From Oscillatoriales cyanobacterium M59_W2019_021 (GTDB lineage: Bacteria > Cyanobacteriota > Cyanobacteriia > Cyanobacteriales > Geitlerinemataceae): a stretch of 61,233 nucleotides of DNA. The notes beneath the pieces were generated by a model. It saw only the letters and a program-made list of their open reading frames with translations. It searched no databases and was not told where the DNA came from. The stretch lies in contig DVED01000020.1 in assembly GCA_015295945.1 (NCBI GenBank), forward strand, positions 1 to 61,233, written 5' to 3'. Position 1 is the first letter of the stretch. Each line of letters opens with the position of its first letter. Both the position numbers and the translations under genes were made by a program. Shown here piece after piece: positions 19,242 to 28,091 of this stretch.

Positions 19242-20576
19242 TTACCGATGACCGAATAACGATCGACAAGACACACATTGAGAAAGGATATTTTTTAAAG
19301 AGGCGATCGGCAATTCTTGAATAACTTCCGCCGCAAACGCATCGATTAACAAATTTTCGCTAGATTGCCGATCCAAACCCCGACTTTGTAAGTAGAAAAC
19401 CTCATCTTCTTCTAACTGACTCACTGTCGCACCGTGAGCGCATTTGACGTTATCAGCAACGATTTCGAGTTGGGGTTTGGTATTCACTCGTGCTTTGGGA
19501 GACAGCAGGAGGTTGCGGTTGAGTTGGCTGGCGTTGGTGAGTTGGGCGGCTTTGGGAACGCAGATGCGACCGTCGAACACCCCGTGGGATTTGCCGTCCA
19601 GGATACACTTGTGCAGTTGATCGACGGTGCCGTTAGGGAACTCGAGAGCGACGGTACTGTGGGTGTCGGCAACCTGTTCGCCGGAAATGAGGGTTAACCC
19701 GTTCAGTGTGGTTTGGGTACCTTCTCCGCTTTGAAACACCTCTAAGTTGTGCCGAGACAGCTTTGCCCCCAAGGTGATGGCGTGACAAGTATAGCGGCTG
19801 TCGCGATGTTGGGTGACGGCACTTTTGCCGATATGGAAGGCTTCGGCGGCATCCCGTTGCGTCCGAACATGGCGGACTTCGGCGTTCGCTTCAATGCAAA
19901 TTTCGGTGACGGCATTGGTGAAGTAGGGATGACCCGTTTTGCCGTCGGGACATCCGGGGGTGGTGGAGGCGTATTGTTCGACGAAGGTGATGCCGCTGTT
20001 GGCTTCGGCAACCACCAGGCAGCGAGGTTGGGAAAGGGTTGGCGTATCTCCCAATGTGGAAATCAATAAGACTTGAATGGGTGTTTCGACAATTGTGCCT
20101 TTGGCGACCCAAACGATCGCTACATCACTAAAACTTGCCGAATTTAAAGCCGTAAAAACTTCGCAAAATTCTAGCTGTCCGTCGAAATAATCCGGTAAGC
20201 GATCGCATTTTTCTTCACTCAATCCTTCCAGATTTCCCGCATAAACTCCGTCCGGCAATCCTTCTAAATTCGATAAATCGGGTGCGTACACGCCATCCAC
20301 GAATACCAGATGCGTACGATCGGTTTCTGGTAACATAAATGGGGCGATTTCCGCTTCCGTAACGGTAACAGAACCGGGATTTTGAAACCCAACCTCTAAT
20401 AAAGAGGATAGGTCGGTAAATCGCCAATCTTCATCTCGAGTTGTGGGAATGGCTAATTCTCGCACCTCAGATTCCGCGCGATCGCGAATTTCCTGTAGCA
20501 AGGGATTAACGGGCGATCGAAGTTTCAACAACTCCGCTAAATAAGAAGCATTTCGATTAGGCGCTAAGGTAATCAT
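19242..20576 (-). CDS. sufD: Fe-S assembly scaffold component SufD
   Basis: SufD pairs with SufB, with SufC as ATPase, to build Fe-S clusters in the cytoplasm. The 444-residue protein has the SufBD core (right-handed beta helix) in the second half: GAKLSRHNLEVFQSGEGTQT, HSTVALEFPNGTVDQLHKCIL, the conserved VKCAHGATVSQLEEDEVFYLQ and SRGLDRQSSENLLIDAF. The N-terminal half is the variable helical region of SufD. It lies about 110 bp downstream of sufC, with a heptamer repeat (20609-20640) between them. Confidence 0.95.
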   Translation of the reverse strand: MITLAPNRNASYLAELLKLRSPVNPLLQEIRDRAESEVRELAIPTTRDEDWRFTDLSSLLEVGFQNPGSVTVTEAEIAPFMLPETDRTHLVFVDGVYAPDLSNLEGLPDGVYAGNLEGLSEEKCDRLPDYFDGQLEFCEVFTALNSASFSDVAIVWVAKGTIVETPIQVLLISTLGDTPTLSQPRCLVVAEANSGITFVEQYASTTPGCPDGKTGHPYFTNAVTEICIEANAEVRHVRTQRDAAEAFHIGKSAVTQHRDSRYTCHAITLGAKLSRHNLEVFQSGEGTQTTLNGLTLISGEQVADTHSTVALEFPNGTVDQLHKCILDGKSHGVFDGRICVPKAAQLTNASQLNRNLLLSPKARVNTKPQLEIVADNVKCAHGATVSQLEEDEVFYLQSRGLDRQSSENLLIDAFAAEVIQELPIASLKNILSQCVSCRSLFGHR

Positions 20577-20687
20577 GTTTTGTGGATGATGGGTGATGGA
20601 TAAATTTAAGGCAGAAGGCAGAGGGTTTCAGGGCAGAAGGTTTTTACCAATAACCAATAACCAACCCCGAACCCCAAACTCCAAATG

Positions 20688-21473
20688 TTAAACCATTGCC
20701 GTTGCGTATTTTTTGATCGCCCAATCATACCCCCGTTCTTCTAATTCCATCGCCAATTCTTTACCTCCCGTCGTAATAATTCGTCCGGCATACATGACGT
20801 GAACGAAATCGGGAACTACGTAATTTAACAAGCGTTGGTAGTGGGTAATCATCAAGACAGCATTCTCTGAATTTGCCAACTGAGTCACCCCATTAGCAAC
20901 CACTTTTAGCGCGTCGATATCCAACCCCGAATCGGTTTCATCCAAAATGGCTAAGCTGGGTTCCAACAGTGCCATTTGCAAAATTTCGTTGCGCTTTTTC
21001 TCCCCACCGGAAAATCCTTCGTTGACGCTGCGGTTGAGAAACGACGCATCCATTTTCACCACATCCAATTTCTCGTAAACCAGATCCTCGAAATCGAAAG
21101 TATCCAGTTCTTCCAAACCCTGATGTTTGCGGTGAGAATTGTAGGCAACGCGGAGAAAGTCGAGATTGCTGACGCCGGGAATTTCGATCGGGTATTGGAA
21201 GGCGAGAAACACCCCAGCTAAGGCGCGTTCTTGGGGTTCCAACTCCAGCAAGTTTTGTCCGCGAAAGATAACCTCGCCTCCGGTGACTTCATAGTCGGGA
21301 TGTCCGGCAAGCACTTTAGAAAAGGTGCTTTTCCCGGAACCGTTAAGTCCCATAATGGCGTGAACTTCTCCCGCCTTGATTTCTAAATTGACGCCTTTAA
21401 GGATGGGGGTTCCGTCAATTTCGGCAGTCAGGTTTTTAACGGAAAGAATAATATCGCTATTGGGGTTAATCAC
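20688..21473 (-). CDS. sufC: Fe-S assembly ATPase SufC
   Basis: SufC is the ABC-type ATPase of the SufBCD complex. The 261-residue protein has Walker A at 42-50 (GLNGSGKST), the Q-loop region [13 protein letters not shown], the signature [11 protein letters not shown], Walker [13 protein letters not shown] and the switch histidine in MITHYQRLL. The EKKRNE form of the signature and the [12 protein letters not shown] segment are SufC-specific. Start is GTG with AGAGGA 7 bases upstream, and it follows the PD-(D/E)XK-like gene by 21 bp, so it is probably read in the same transcript. Confidence 0.96.
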   Translation of the reverse strand: MINPNSDIILSVKNLTAEIDGTPILKGVNLEIKAGEVHAIMGLNGSGKSTFSKVLAGHPDYEVTGGEVIFRGQNLLELEPQERALAGVFLAFQYPIEIPGVSNLDFLRVAYNSHRKHQGLEELDTFDFEDLVYEKLDVVKMDASFLNRSVNEGFSGGEKKRNEILQMALLEPSLAILDETDSGLDIDALKVVANGVTQLANSENAVLMITHYQRLLNYVVPDFVHVMYAGRIITTGGKELAMELEERGYDWAIKKYATAMV

Positions 21474-21494
21474 TGGGTATTCCTCTAATGACTT

Positions 21495-22121
21495 TTAAAT
21501 AGGGAGTTGACTGATTCGCTTCAAAATTCGCAGAACATCATACAATTCGTTGCCGGGATTGCGAAGTTCAAAAAAACGAGATGTTACGTATTTCGGCACA
21601 TCTTCCTTCACCAACTTGACAAACGTGAAACTTCCACCATTGGTTAACATCCCAAATCCTGGCTTTTCTAGGTTTGAATTTTCCAGCATATAGGACAGCA
21701 ATTGCGCTAACCCAACTTCTAGGGAATAAGACATTTCCTTCGATTCGATCGCCATTAGCCAAAACCCTTCCTTCAGTACCCACAAATCGAGTTGATCTCG
21801 AACGATCATCCCTTCATCTTCCGTAACAATTTCGGTAGATTTCTCCGCTTTGATATGAAACGGAGGGAGAAAGAAATCGGCAAGAAATAGAATCGGCGAC
21901 AGAATGGCAATCTGAACCGTTTTCTCGAGAAAGGGAGGATATTCAACCAGGTTAAAATATCCGCATTTGACTTTATCGAGAATTTGCTTCTCTACGTCGG
22001 TTAGTTCTGGTAAATCAGTTTGCCACTCGGGGAAAAATGCCTCATCTCGAACCAGTTGAATTCCGAATCGATCGATGAGATCCCGCAGCGTGACATTTCT
22101 CGATTGTAGAACTGAAACCAT
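21495..22121 (-). CDS. PD-(D/E)XK nuclease-like protein inside the suf operon
   Basis: The 208-residue protein resembles small cyanobacterial proteins often labelled restriction endonuclease subunit R. A nuclease-like core is visible: D112 (QLDLWVLKEG), then E126-S-K128 (LMAIESKEM), and a following helix VGLAQLLSYML, the order expected for the PD-(D/E)XK fold. There is no helicase domain or methylase partner, so it is not a complete restriction system. It sits between sufB and sufC, 8 bp from its upstream neighbour and 21 bp from sufC, so it is likely co-transcribed with the suf genes. Activity and role are unknown. Confidence 0.75.
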   Translation of the reverse strand: MVSVLQSRNVTLRDLIDRFGIQLVRDEAFFPEWQTDLPELTDVEKQILDKVKCGYFNLVEYPPFLEKTVQIAILSPILFLADFFLPPFHIKAEKSTEIVTEDEGMIVRDQLDLWVLKEGFWLMAIESKEMSYSLEVGLAQLLSYMLENSNLEKPGFGMLTNGGSFTFVKLVKEDVPKYVTSRFFELRNPGNELYDVLRILKRISQLPI

Positions 22122-22129
22122 CGTTATTT

Positions 22130-22597
22130 CTAGAAATCTAAAGATTTCTGGATCGAATCCGAATCTGCCTCGATCGGCTTGATAAAATCTTCATGAGCGC
22201 GAACCCAACAGGCTTGTCCCGACCACGGATCGCGAACGCTCAACCAAGTTTTACCGCTCGATTCCACCCAAACCTCTTTCCCTTCTTCCGTGTCATCGGT
22301 AGGCATTGTCTCGAGAATTTGTCGGCTAAATAACCGAGACACCACAATATTGCTTCCCGAATTCGGGGGAAAGGTTTGGTAACAGTTCAATCCGCTCAAT
22401 CCGCGATCGACAATTGCCCAAGTTAGGTGTACGGGGGAGGCAGGTTGGTAATTCCCTCTGTCGTCGGGAGTGGGAAGTTCGGATTCTTGAGACTCGGAAT
22501 CCGTTGAGTTCTCGATCGATCGCGCGGCAAGGGGAAGGCAAAATAACACCATCCCCAATACCAATACAACCGATTTATAGCGGAGCAAAACGGACAT
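22130..22597 (-). CDS. Exported SH3-like hypothetical protein
   Basis: From the ATG at 22597 the product has 155 residues. A signal peptide is clear (SVVLVLGMVLFCLPLAARS). The mature part has a low-complexity acidic stretch, then a domain with SH3b-like features (GLNCYQTFPPNSGSNIVVS, GKTWLSVRDPWSGQACWVRAH) including one pair of cysteines. Such domains often bind cell wall or act in the periplasm. The longer GTG start at 22621 would overlap the end of sufB by 14 bp and lengthen the signal peptide oddly. Its place in the suf operon is unexpected for an exported protein. Confidence 0.7.
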   Translation of the reverse strand: MSVLLRYKSVVLVLGMVLFCLPLAARSIENSTDSESQESELPTPDDRGNYQPASPVHLTWAIVDRGLSGLNCYQTFPPNSGSNIVVSRLFSRQILETMPTDDTEEGKEVWVESSGKTWLSVRDPWSGQACWVRAHEDFIKPIEADSDSIQKSLDF

Positions 22598-22607
22598 TTT
22601 ACCCAAC

Positions 22608-24047
22608 TTATCCCACCGCACCTTCTAACTTCAAACTCAACAATTTATCTGCTTCGGCGGCAAATTCCATCGGCAATTCGTTGAAGACATCCTTACAGAA
22701 TCCGCTGATAATCATGGACACTGCATCTTCTTCGGAAATACCGCGCTGAGTGAAATAGAAGAGTTGGTCTTCCCCAATTTTGGAAGTCGAGGCTTCGTGT
22801 TCGACTTTCGCCAAATTATTCTGTACCTCGATATAGGGGAACGTATTGGCTTCGGCATTGTCCCCAATCAGCATGGAATCGCACTGGGAATAATTCCTGG
22901 CACCTTCCGCTTTAGGACCCATTTTCACCAATCCCCGGTAGCTATTCTGCGATCGTCCGGCGGAAATTCCTTTAGAAATAATGGTACTTTTGGTATTTTT
23001 ACCAATGTGTACCATCTTGGTTCCCGTATCCGCTTGCTGGCGGTTATTCGTCAGTGCCACGGAGTAGAACTCGCCGACGGAATTATCGCCAACTAAGACG
23101 CAACTGGGATACTTCCAAGTAATTGCCGAACCCGTTTCTACCTGAGTCCAAGAAATTTTGGAATTCTTGCCTTTACACAGTCCCCGTTTGGTGACGAAGT
23201 TATAAATTCCACCTTTACCGTTTTCATCGCCAGCAAACCAGTTCTGCACGGTGGAATATTTGATGCTGGCGTCGTCGAGTGCCACCAATTCCACCACAGC
23301 AGCGTGCAATTGGTTAGTGTCGAACATGGGAGCGGTGCAGCCTTCCAAATACGACACCGAACTGCCTTCTTCGGCAACGATTAACGTGCGCTCGAACTGA
23401 CCCGAATCGCCGTTATTAATTCGGAAGTAGGTAGACAGTTCCATGGGACATTCGACGCCTTTGGGAATGAAGACGAAGGAGCCATCGCTAAAGACGGCAG
23501 AATTGAGTGCGGCGTAGTAGTTATCGGCAACGGGAACGACGCTCCCGAGGTATTTTTCGACCAAATCGGGATGCTCCTGCAAAGCCTCAGAAATGGAGCA
23601 GAAAATTACCCCAGCTTCGGCGAGTTTTTCTTTAAAAGTGGTAGCGATCGAAACGCTGTCGAAAATCGCATCTACGGCTACGTTGGATAATCGCTTCTGT
23701 TCCGATAGGGGAATCCCTAATTTCTCAAAAGTCTCCAACAAAGTCGGATCGACTTCTTCTAAGCTTTGTTTCTTCTCCTTCACCTTCGGTGCGGAGTAGT
23801 ACACGATATTTTGGTAGTCGATCGGGGGATAATGAACGTGGGACCAAGTGGGTTCGCTCATCGTCAGCCATTTGCGATAGGCTTTCAAGCGAAATTCCAA
23901 CATGAACTCGGGTTCGTTCTTTTTAGCCGAAATCAGCCGCACGACATCTTCACTCAAGCCGCGAGGAATGGCGTCGGCTTCGATATCGGTTACAAAACCG
24001 TATTTGTAAGGCTGATTGACGAGGGTTTTGACGGTCGTTGCACTCAT
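22608..24047 (-). CDS. sufB: Fe-S assembly scaffold SufB
   Basis: SufB is the main scaffold on which the SufBCD complex builds clusters. The 479-residue frame is full length and shows [19 protein letters not shown] near the N-terminus, [70 protein letters not shown] and [16 protein letters not shown]. The ATG is preceded by GGAG at 7 bases. In most cyanobacteria sufC follows directly; here two other genes lie between. The 247 bp to ftrC may hold a separate promoter. Confidence 0.97.
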   Translation of the reverse strand: MSATTVKTLVNQPYKYGFVTDIEADAIPRGLSEDVVRLISAKKNEPEFMLEFRLKAYRKWLTMSEPTWSHVHYPPIDYQNIVYYSAPKVKEKKQSLEEVDPTLLETFEKLGIPLSEQKRLSNVAVDAIFDSVSIATTFKEKLAEAGVIFCSISEALQEHPDLVEKYLGSVVPVADNYYAALNSAVFSDGSFVFIPKGVECPMELSTYFRINNGDSGQFERTLIVAEEGSSVSYLEGCTAPMFDTNQLHAAVVELVALDDASIKYSTVQNWFAGDENGKGGIYNFVTKRGLCKGKNSKISWTQVETGSAITWKYPSCVLVGDNSVGEFYSVALTNNRQQADTGTKMVHIGKNTKSTIISKGISAGRSQNSYRGLVKMGPKAEGARNYSQCDSMLIGDNAEANTFPYIEVQNNLAKVEHEASTSKIGEDQLFYFTQRGISEEDAVSMIISGFCKDVFNELPMEFAAEADKLLSLKLEGAVG

Positions 24048-24267
24048 GGGTGTTCTCCGGTGGCAGTGCAGGTGGGTGTTCTGGGTTCTCTCTGGAAAAG
24101 GCAGCAGGTGTCGCTACGGTATGGAGTCGTCCGAACTCAAGCGGCGAATCTTAGATTAACGACAATATAGAAATATAATCATATTTTAGCGATCGATGCT
24201 CGCTGATGGTGAAATCGGGTTGAGTGGGTTGAGGGAGAAACCACACTGCTCGAGATCGTTTCGCAAT

Positions 24268-24289
24268 GGGCGTACGGGGATGTACGCCC
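24268..24289 (-). terminator. Hairpin between ftrC and sufB
   Basis: An 8-bp perfect stem (GGGCGTAC with GTACGCCC, 6-base loop) starts 6 bp after the ftrC stop codon. It has no T-run on the minus strand, so it may process, attenuate or only protect the ftrC message rather than fully stop read-through into sufB. Confidence 0.5.
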
Positions 24290-24294
24290 CTCTT

Positions 24295-24660
24295 TCAGGC
24301 ATACTGATTCGTCGTACCGCGAATCTCGTCGATGCTAATTTCCTGCTTGTCGCCAGCGAAGTCGTTGTCGGGGGTGAGGAAAAGCATACAGTGGCATTCT
24401 TTACGCTCCCGCATGGGGACGCAGGGACAGTTCCAGAACGCCGATTTGACTTCGGCTTCCTTATCTTCGTAGTGACGGCAAGGACATAAGGGAGACCCCA
24501 ACTCTTCCTTATGCTTGGCTAAACCTTCGATGACGACGGCGGTGATGCTCAAATCGGCACAAAAGTAGGTTCCGGTGCGTTGAGCGTAGGTTTCGGAGAA
24601 TTGGCGCATCGCCTCGAGGCTTTTTTCGCTAGCTTGCTGGGGTCCGGTCTCTAAAGTCAT
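24295..24660 (-). CDS. ftrC: Ferredoxin-thioredoxin reductase catalytic chain
   Basis: FtrC passes electrons from photosystem-reduced ferredoxin to thioredoxin through a [4Fe-4S] cluster next to an active disulfide. The 121-residue protein has all six motif cysteines: CPC at 59/61, CPC at 78/80 and CHC at 89/91, plus C34. In the spinach and Synechocystis enzymes the first and last motifs supply the active disulfide pair. Its start is 165 bp from sufR in the divergent direction, with two SufR-type operators between, so it is probably SufR-controlled. The variable subunit gene ftrV is not in the window. Confidence 0.95.
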   Translation of the reverse strand: MTLETGPQQASEKSLEAMRQFSETYAQRTGTYFCADLSITAVVIEGLAKHKEELGSPLCPCRHYEDKEAEVKSAFWNCPCVPMRERKECHCMLFLTPDNDFAGDKQEISIDEIRGTTNQYA

Positions 24661-24700
24661 AGGGTTGGTTGAAACAAACGGCAGAGCTAATATAATGTTA

Positions 24701-24720
24701 AAACAACACTAGTGTTGTTT
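24701..24720. promoter_or_regulatory. SufR operator 1 (CAAC-N6-GTTG)
   Basis: A perfect 20-bp palindrome is centred on CAACACTAGTGTTG. CAAC-N6-GTTG is the known binding site of the Fe-S repressor SufR. It lies 41 bp before the ftrC start on the minus strand and about 105 bp before sufR on the plus strand; a TATAAT (24691-24696, plus strand) touches it. Confidence 0.85.
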
Positions 24721-24743
24721 AACTATTTGTCTAGATTACTTTA

Positions 24744-24759
24744 ACAACACCTCTGTTGT
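24744..24759. promoter_or_regulatory. SufR operator 2 (CAAC-N6-GTTG)
   Basis: ACAAC-CACCTC-like spacing: the sequence ACAACACCTCTGTTGT matches CAAC-N6-GTTG exactly. Its centre is 41 bp from operator 1, close to four helical turns, so two SufR dimers could bind one face of the DNA. It is the nearer site to sufR. Confidence 0.83.
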
Positions 24760-24825
24760 CAAAGTAGGAATGACATATTTCTTTACGCAATCCTTGCCAA
24801 ACTCAGTTAGGGGACGACGATCGCG

Positions 24826-25476
24826 ATGGCAACCACCGGGCATCCTTCCACCAAAGACGATATCCTGCAGCATCTGCTCAAGCAAGGTCGATCGACGGCT
24901 CAAGATCTCTCCGATTCTCTGGATATTTCCCCCCAAGCGATTCGCCGCCACCTTAAGGACTTGGAAACCGAAGGGCTGATCGCGCATCGTTCCATCCAAG
25001 CGGGGATGGGTCGTCCGCAACATATTTACGAACTCACCCCTGCCGGACGCGATCGCTTTCCCCATCATTACGACGAGTTTGCCGTATCGCTGTTGGATAC
25101 TCTAGCAGAAACCGTCGGTGCCGATCGCGTGGGAACGATTCTCCGCAAACAGTGGGAACGCAAAGCCATGGAATATCGCGATCTCCTCGGTAGCGGTTCG
25201 ATCGCCGAACGGGTCGCCAAGTTGGTGGAACTTCGTCGTGGCGAAGGTTACATGGCAGAACTCATCGAGTTAGAACCCGAATCGGACGGGGAAAGTTCCC
25301 GTTTTGTCATCGCCGAATATAATTGTGCCATTTCTAGCGTCGCCGAGTCATTCCCCAGCGTTTGCGGTCATGAATTAACCATGTTTACGATCGCCCTTCC
25401 CGACTGTCAGGTCGAACGCACCCATTGGTCGATCGATGGGGACAATCGGTGTGGGTATTTGATTCGAGCTAAGTAA
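24826..25476 (+). CDS. sufR: SufR, Fe-S sensing repressor of the suf genes
   Basis: The 216-residue DeoR-like regulator has a winged helix at about 8-70 (DDILQHLLKQGRSTAQDLSD, SPQAIRRHLKDLETEGLI). Its C-terminal domain carries C167, C180, C194 and C209, that is C-X12-C-X13-C-X14-C, exactly the cluster motif described for SufR. The dimer holds [4Fe-4S] clusters, represses sufBCDS and its own gene when clusters are abundant, and lets go under iron or oxidative stress. It is divergent from ftrC and sufB, with two CAAC-N6-GTTG sites in between. The ATG at 24826 is used; AGGGG lies upstream at a longer distance than usual. Confidence 0.96.
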   Translation: MATTGHPSTKDDILQHLLKQGRSTAQDLSDSLDISPQAIRRHLKDLETEGLIAHRSIQAGMGRPQHIYELTPAGRDRFPHHYDEFAVSLLDTLAETVGADRVGTILRKQWERKAMEYRDLLGSGSIAERVAKLVELRRGEGYMAELIELEPESDGESSRFVIAEYNCAISSVAESFPSVCGHELTMFTIALPDCQVERTHWSIDGDNRCGYLIRAK

Positions 25477-25653
25477 TAAGTAAAATCTTTTGTAGGGGCT
25501 CGCGCATTTGCTCGACCCAGTTGTCCGCAAGACGACAAAGTTTATGCAAATGCTTCTTCACTCTAGTTTTCAAATTGTTGGTTGATTATGGTTCAATGAA
25601 GGCGATCTTATCCCCGTACCTTCCTTTGCAGAAGCTTTCAATCTCACAGTCGG

Positions 25654-26889
25654 TCAACTGTTTGGTTGGTTGGAGGAATAGGGCGATCGCCCGATCGAAA
25701 CCGCTTCTTCATACTGCCGACCCGCCCGTTCCCAGGTATACTCGGATTCGACAAACGATCGTCCATTTTGGGACAGTTGCGATCGCAATTGGGGGTTTTC
25801 CAATAAACGCGAAATGGCTTCAACATACTCCTCGACAGTATTCGCCCGCAGCGCCCGTAATGGAGATTCTACCGCCAATCCTTCCAACGCCCGATCGCTA
25901 CCCACCACCGGAGTTCCCGCCGCCATCGCCTCCAAGGTTTTATTCTTAATCCCGTACCCAATTCGCATCGACAATACGCACACTGTTGCCTGCTGTAAAT
26001 ACTCCACCATCGACGGGACTCGTCCCGTCACCGTCACGCCGGGTAATTGTCCCAATTGGGTAACTTCCGCAACCGGATTCGCCCCCACCAGTGCTAACGT
26101 TGCTTGAGGATAGCGCTGTCGAATGGCAGGAAAGATCGATCGCGCCAAAAAGCAAACCGCATCGATATTAGCAATATTATCCATCGCCCCGACAAAGATT
26201 AAATGATGTCCCCCCGGATCGATTTTTCGCGGAGGAAAAAGATTTAAATCCACCCCGTTGGGAATCACTTCAACGCGACTGTCCGGACTGAATTCCTGAA
26301 GTTGCTGTCGGTCTTCTTCCGTCGTCACCACCAACTGGGAAAATTTTTGAATGTAGCGGCGTTCGTAACGGTACAGTAGGGGCAAGTAAAGGCGATCGCG
26401 ACCCGGATTCTCCGCCGTTCCCGTTGCCACCTGCTGCCGACAAGTTCCGTACACCGAACTGTGGATATTGACTACCGTCCGCAAATGCTGCCGCCATTGG
26501 GGACGCACGAAAATTTCGTTAGCGCTGTGTTCGCAGGTCAGCGCATCGAAGGTTCTCGAAGCGATCGCCCGATCGATCGCTGCCTGCATTTGGGGAATCT
26601 GATAGGAAACCACACTCGGCGGCGTCCCTTCTACGGCAAATCGACCGAAACGCTTCAACTTCTCCCAAGTTCCCGTTGCCACTGCCGGGGGACGTGCAAA
26701 TACCCACAAATCCGCCACCCATTGCCGCAACCCCTCAATTTCATCCTCCGTCACATCGGCACTGCGTTGCGTCGCCAAGGTAATCTCGTGGCGTTGACTC
26801 AGCGCTTTTAAGAGATTGAACGTCCGCACCTGCGTCCCCCCGCGACTGGGAGGATAGGGAAACGTCGCCGAGATCGCTAAAATCTTCAT
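25654..26889 (-). CDS. Family 4 glycosyltransferase
   Basis: The 411-residue GT-B enzyme starts MKILAISATFPYPPSRGGTQ, the acceptor-domain glycine loop of group 1 transferases. The second domain has VEVIPNGVDLNLFPP, LIFVGAMDNIANIDAVCFL, TVTGRVPSMVEYLQ and the donor-binding GYGIKNKTLEAMAAGTPVVG, where the E-x7-like pattern of GT4 enzymes is complete. It probably adds a sugar in exopolysaccharide or cell-surface glycan synthesis, at the cytoplasmic face of the membrane. Donor and acceptor cannot be told. It follows the zinc-ribbon gene by 15 bp and is probably in one operon with it. Confidence 0.9.
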   Translation of the reverse strand: MKILAISATFPYPPSRGGTQVRTFNLLKALSQRHEITLATQRSADVTEDEIEGLRQWVADLWVFARPPAVATGTWEKLKRFGRFAVEGTPPSVVSYQIPQMQAAIDRAIASRTFDALTCEHSANEIFVRPQWRQHLRTVVNIHSSVYGTCRQQVATGTAENPGRDRLYLPLLYRYERRYIQKFSQLVVTTEEDRQQLQEFSPDSRVEVIPNGVDLNLFPPRKIDPGGHHLIFVGAMDNIANIDAVCFLARSIFPAIRQRYPQATLALVGANPVAEVTQLGQLPGVTVTGRVPSMVEYLQQATVCVLSMRIGYGIKNKTLEAMAAGTPVVGSDRALEGLAVESPLRALRANTVEEYVEAISRLLENPQLRSQLSQNGRSFVESEYTWERAGRQYEEAVSIGRSPYSSNQPNS

Positions 26890-26904
26890 CCGCGCCTCCC
26901 CAAC

Positions 26905-27249
26905 CTATAACGCCAGCAACAAACTCACCGCCACCAATCCCAGCAAAATCAGCCAAACCGGATTTCTCTTAAACCAAGGCGTCGGTTTGTAGGTCGGTGC
27001 AGTTTCGAGAATGGGTTCGTCAACGTTGTGGTACAGGGTGCAATTTTGAGCGTAGGGACGTTGGGGAAAGGTACAAGTATCGTCGGCATCGTAGAGACAA
27101 CTCTGACAGAGATACTCTTCTCCCGTGGCACGGTGGAGGGGAATGCCGGGATGACCGAAGGCTTTGAGATCGATCCCGCACGACGGACAACTCACCGCGC
27201 GAGCGTCTACAGTTCGGTGACAACGAGGACAGTTTTGCATAAATCGCAC
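26905..27249 (-). CDS. Zinc-ribbon protein with C-terminal membrane helix
   Basis: The 114-residue protein has a zinc-ribbon N-terminus (CPRCHRTV, CPSCGIDL), a second cysteine group (YLCQSCLYDADDTCTFPQ, QNCTLYH) and one C-terminal membrane helix (NPVWLILLGLVAVSLLLAL). Eight cysteines in two clusters could bind two metal ions. The topology predicts a cytoplasmic metal-binding head held at the membrane. This arrangement is common in cyanobacteria with no assigned role. It precedes the GT4 gene by 15 bp. A second Met at codon 4 is an alternative start. Confidence 0.8.
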   Translation of the reverse strand: MRFMQNCPRCHRTVDARAVSCPSCGIDLKAFGHPGIPLHRATGEEYLCQSCLYDADDTCTFPQRPYAQNCTLYHNVDEPILETAPTYKPTPWFKRNPVWLILLGLVAVSLLLAL

Positions 27250-27353
27250 TTAGCCAGAGTTCGGCAGCAGGGGAGGCAGGGGGAGCTTTCTTGAGCAGGG
27301 GGAGAAGATTGTGAGGGGGTGAGGAAGTTAACGAACCACTAATAACCAATAAC

Positions 27354-27391
27354 TAAAAAAACGAAGCAGGGATACTGCGGAGCGTCCCTGC
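27354..27391 (-). terminator. Terminator downstream of petF
   Basis: On the minus strand a GCAGGGA/TCCCTGC stem with a 12-base loop is followed by TTCG and a run of seven T. It is about 137 bp after the petF stop. Confidence 0.7.
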
Positions 27392-27527
27392 CCTTCTATT
27401 CTGAAATATTAGACGATCGACTCCACACTGGGAGCGTTCGATCGAATTTCAATCGGGTGATCGGCATTCAGGATTTTGCTCGTCCGAACCGACCGATCTT
27501 TACAAATCGCACGATCGAGAAGCTAGC

Positions 27528-27827
27528 TTAGTATAGCGCTTCTTCTTGGTGGGTCATAATGGTGCAGTCGGAGGTGGGGTAAGCAACACAAGTGAGAACG
27601 TAGCCCTCACTAATTTGATCGTCATCCAAGAAAGATTGGTCGGATTGATCGACCGTTCCTGCGATAATTTTCCCAGCACAGGTAGAGCAAGCACCAGCGC
27701 GGCAGGAATAAGGTAGGTCGATGCCTTTGTCTTCTGCAACATCTAGGATGTACTCATCATCCGGCACGTCGATCGTCGTGTTGATGCCTTGCTCTTCGTT
27801 GATGAGCGTCACTTTATAAGTTGCCAT
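27528..27827 (-). CDS. petF: [2Fe-2S] ferredoxin, photosynthetic type
   Basis: The 99-residue protein is a plant-type ferredoxin, the soluble electron acceptor of photosystem I and donor to FNR, nitrite reductase and FTR. Cluster cysteines are C42, C47, C50 and C80 in the pattern [11 protein letters not shown]...LTC. The acidic surface ([23 protein letters not shown]) and the C-terminal HQEEALY for FNR binding are standard. AGAGGA sits about 8 bases before the ATG, and the DNA upstream (27850-27890) is rich in TATA-like steps, as expected of a strong promoter. It probably supplies FtrC encoded 3 kb away. Confidence 0.97.
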   Translation of the reverse strand: MATYKVTLINEEQGINTTIDVPDDEYILDVAEDKGIDLPYSCRAGACSTCAGKIIAGTVDQSDQSFLDDDQISEGYVLTCVAYPTSDCTIMTHQEEALY

Positions 27828-28091
27828 TGGGCGATCCTCTCTATGAGTCGATATATAAAATTGCCTAATATAGAGCTTCAGGGCAGATACAGCCCCAGCT
27901 CGGAATTTAGGCTCGGTTATTTTCTGATATTACGGGAAAACTGGAAGGAATCAACCCCCCGAGACGAGAAAATTGCAATAAAATTTATTATAAAAATTAC
28001 TAATTTAATCCTATTTACTTATACTTGGGGGACAATTTGAGGCGGATTTTTGGGTTGAAACTCCCTCGCTTCGGTGATTTCAAATGAGAGG

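Noticed and set aside
21495-22121. Type I restriction subunit
   Set aside because: At 208 residues with only a nuclease-like core, and without helicase, methylase or specificity genes, it cannot be a complete restriction enzyme.
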